A DNA stretch of 64,000 nucleotides from contig NC_067204.1 in NCBI RefSeq assembly GCF_026262505.1, forward strand, positions 8,961,797-9,025,796, written 5' to 3'. The position numbers were made by a program, and so were the translations under genes. This DNA is from Trichomonas vaginalis G3 (lineage: Eukaryota; Parabasalia; Trichomonadida; Trichomonadidae). Shown piece by piece: positions 62,288 to 64,000 of this stretch (position 1 is the first letter of the stretch; every line of letters begins with the position of its first letter). The notes under the pieces were generated by a model. That model did not search any database. It was not told where the DNA came from and worked only from the letters and a program-made list of their open reading frames with translations.

Positions 62288-64000
62288 TTACAAAAACAAT
62301 TTGCAATTCTCGATTGCCTTAGCGTATCTTCCTTTCTTTTCCAATCCGTCTATCTGAGACATAACCTGCACAGCCTCGTTCATTGTCTTCTTTAACAGTT
62401 CTATCTGTTCTTTGATGAACTGAGGTAAATCAGCTGCTGGAGAATGAGATGAGCTGTGAATCAGCTGAGAAACAGTAGGAGTAAGAGCCGATTCAATTTT
62501 TGAGATCGAATCGATCAAATCCGGTGCAAATGGAATTACTGGATCTTCTGTCCATTGATTGACGTTTTTCTGTCTAGGGATGAACTCCCTTTGTATCTTT
62601 ATGTACTTATCAATGGATGTAATGACCGATTCGAACTTTTCTTTGAAGAATTCTTCTTTTGTAACTTGTTTCTTCGAATTTTGGTTGGCAATGACCAAAG
62701 CGCATGAGCTAGGTAGGTCTGTATTGGTTGTGAATATGTATCTGATGCAGTAGACATCATTCCAGCCCTCATCTGGCATCATGAAGTCGTATTCGTACTG
62801 TTTTGGATTCGCCTGCTTCACAGGAAGGATCTGGATGTTCGTAGTCTGGAATGTTCCGAACATTGGTATGAGTTTCGTATTAATCTTCACTTCTTTGAAG
62901 TGTTTATTGAATAATTCAATTAATTTCTTCGTATCGCCCATGAAAATGAAATCGCTGGCTTCCAGAGCTGTGGCAACTGGTCCACTGACGAATATGCGGT
63001 AATAATTAATCTCTGTCTCTACTTTTTCTTGTAATTCTAAAGATGCCTTCGAAATTATCTCTTTGAACGAGTTGTTCGTGTAACTGTTGCTGCTGACAAT
63101 CATGTTATTCAGGCCGGCTTTGTTGTACGCTTCAAATGTTCCGTCGGCAATCGCACTGTTGATTTTGTCCGAATTTACATCATTCAATTTTGAGAGCCTA
63201 TTCAAAATGTTCTTCTTAATTTCTGGGACATTATCGTACTTTTCTAAGACCTTTGTTAAAATGAGTGCTTCTTCTAAGTGCAAAGGTGTAGAAGGAGGTT
63301 TTTCGAAGGGTTTCGTGAAATTATTCTTAGTAAAGAAATCTAAGATGTCTGATAACGACTGAATCGTCTCGAAACAGACGGAAACCAGGGCTTCGTTAGA
63401 ATGGCCAACAGTATCCAAGCTAATGAACCATTTAAGGAAGGCCAAAGTGAATCTGTTCTTTTTCTGGCGTTGTATGGCTTGTTCGACAAGGAAGAAGACG
63501 GATTCCTTGGAGTTGTAGATTCCTGGATTCTCGTTGATGAATTTCGAAAGAGTTTGTAAGCTCAATACGTCGGCAGATTGAACATCACAGCCACTCATGA
63601 ATACATTGACAATTGGCTTGTAGACAGAGTCGTGTATGTTCTTGAGCCGCAAGATAAAGTTGAATGCGTGCACCAAATACAGTTTTGTCTTACAAATATC
63701 GTGAAGTAAGTCAATTAACTGGATTTGGCTAGTATGAGATAGGTTATCGAAGAGTGGTTGCGAGCATTCTGGTAATTTCGTGTCGAGCAGTGATAAAATG
63801 ACTGCATTAAACGAAGGATCTGTTTGTAAAAGGGAATGATACTGAAAGAAGACATGGAATGCTGATGAAAGTATTGGTCCACCATCCAAACCATATCTCT
63901 GTAACGTATTCGTGAGATAATGCAAAGCTTTCAAAACATATTGTGCATTTCCTTTTGTTTTGAGCATGCTATGCATTGTAGAGAAGAACAATGATATCAG
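62288..64000 (-). CDS. C-terminal part of a large unknown protein (partial at right edge)
   Basis: The frame is open through the window edge, giving at least 570 residues of the C-terminal end. The first ~250 residues are helical, repeat-like sequence (ALHYLTNTLQRYGLDGG; VLSLQTLSKFINENPGIYNS), as in Armadillo/HEAT-type solenoids. A mixed domain follows with PMFGTFQTTNIQILPVKQ, DFMMPDEGWNDVYCIRYIFT and SCALVIANQNSKKQV. The end is a coiled coil (EQIELLKKTMNEAVQVMSQI). The final residues AIENCKLFL precede the stop. No family recognised. Codon use is slightly more GC-rich than the intergenic DNA, as for a housekeeping gene. Its 3' end is 43 bases from the TTAA-type element. Confidence 0.75.
   Translation of the reverse strand: MISLFFSTMHSMLKTKGNAQYVLKALHYLTNTLQRYGLDGGPILSSAFHVFFQYHSLLQTDPSFNAVILSLLDTKLPECSQPLFDNLSHTSQIQLIDLLHDICKTKLYLVHAFNFILRLKNIHDSVYKPIVNVFMSGCDVQSADVLSLQTLSKFINENPGIYNSKESVFFLVEQAIQRQKKNRFTLAFLKWFISLDTVGHSNEALVSVCFETIQSLSDILDFFTKNNFTKPFEKPPSTPLHLEEALILTKVLEKYDNVPEIKKNILNRLSKLNDVNSDKINSAIADGTFEAYNKAGLNNMIVSSNSYTNNSFKEIISKASLELQEKVETEINYYRIFVSGPVATALEASDFIFMGDTKKLIELFNKHFKEVKINTKLIPMFGTFQTTNIQILPVKQANPKQYEYDFMMPDEGWNDVYCIRYIFTTNTDLPSSCALVIANQNSKKQVTKEEFFKEKFESVITSIDKYIKIQREFIPRQKNVNQWTEDPVIPFAPDLIDSISKIESALTPTVSQLIHSSSHSPAADLPQFIKEQIELLKKTMNEAVQVMSQIDGLEKKGRYAKAIENCKLFL

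Overview
The window looks like nuclear DNA of a parabasalid, most probably Trichomonas vaginalis or a close relative such as Tritrichomonas. It is very AT-rich, the genes are compact and almost all lack introns, and several start codons sit 7-20 bases after an Inr-like TCAYTW/TCATTTTT motif. The one intron found has the trichomonad signature GTATGT...ACTAACACACAG. The Hsp60 gene begins with a hydrogenosome-type leader ([13 protein letters not shown]). Ankyrin/DUF3447-type and glycine-rich proteins of the kind common in this genome, a Maverick/Polinton and a Mutator-like palindrome complete the picture.

Layout. (1) 1 to about 11.5 kb is part of a broken Polinton: a ~120-bp tandem repeat, a phage-tail-fibre-like gene and tiny ORFs on the plus strand, then integrase, small ORFs and a protein-primed DNA polymerase B on the minus strand. 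No capsid, packaging ATPase or protease gene was seen; they may lie left of base 1. (2) 12-22.5 kb is a run of six minus-strand host genes: four coiled-coil proteins, a glycine-rich protein and a PIAS/Siz-type SUMO ligase. (3) 22.7-30.5 kb carries a DUF3447/ankyrin-like gene, a broken secreted/membrane-protein gene, a CK1 kinase, an Rpr2-type RNase P/MRP subunit and a propeller-like protein. (4) 30.5-43.3 kb is one nested transposon complex. A 1,255-bp palindromic element (4-bp duplication CTAT) has been hit by a second copy of itself (CATT) and by a 10.2-kb Mutator-like palindrome (9-bp duplication TTTGCTAAT). That palindrome holds mirrored 35-bp minisatellites, a 19-bp minisatellite of about 100 units and one 220-residue ORF. 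(5) 43.6-48.5 kb carries Hsp60, a second DUF3447-type gene and a Ste24 CAAX protease. (6) 48.5-58.9 kb carries a third palindromic element with a 732-bp element inside it, then DZIP1-like, DH-PH-FYVE, AEC-type transporter, SET-domain and intron-containing kinase genes. (7) 58.9-62.3 kb is a fourth palindromic element, a 131-bp hAT-type MITE and TTAA-flanked repeats. (8) The window ends inside an unrecognised large gene on the minus strand.

The best candidates for something undescribed are the 1.25-kb palindromic family (TGT...ACA ends, 4-bp duplications, asymmetric subterminal parts, a centre that flips between copies) and the 10.2-kb palindrome with its single ORF and satellite arrays. The target-site duplications fix the order of insertion by simple arithmetic: removing the nested pieces restores 1,254-1,255 bp in each broken copy. 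The Polinton also shows its own promoter-like 16-mer abutting start codons on both strands, unlike the host Inr.
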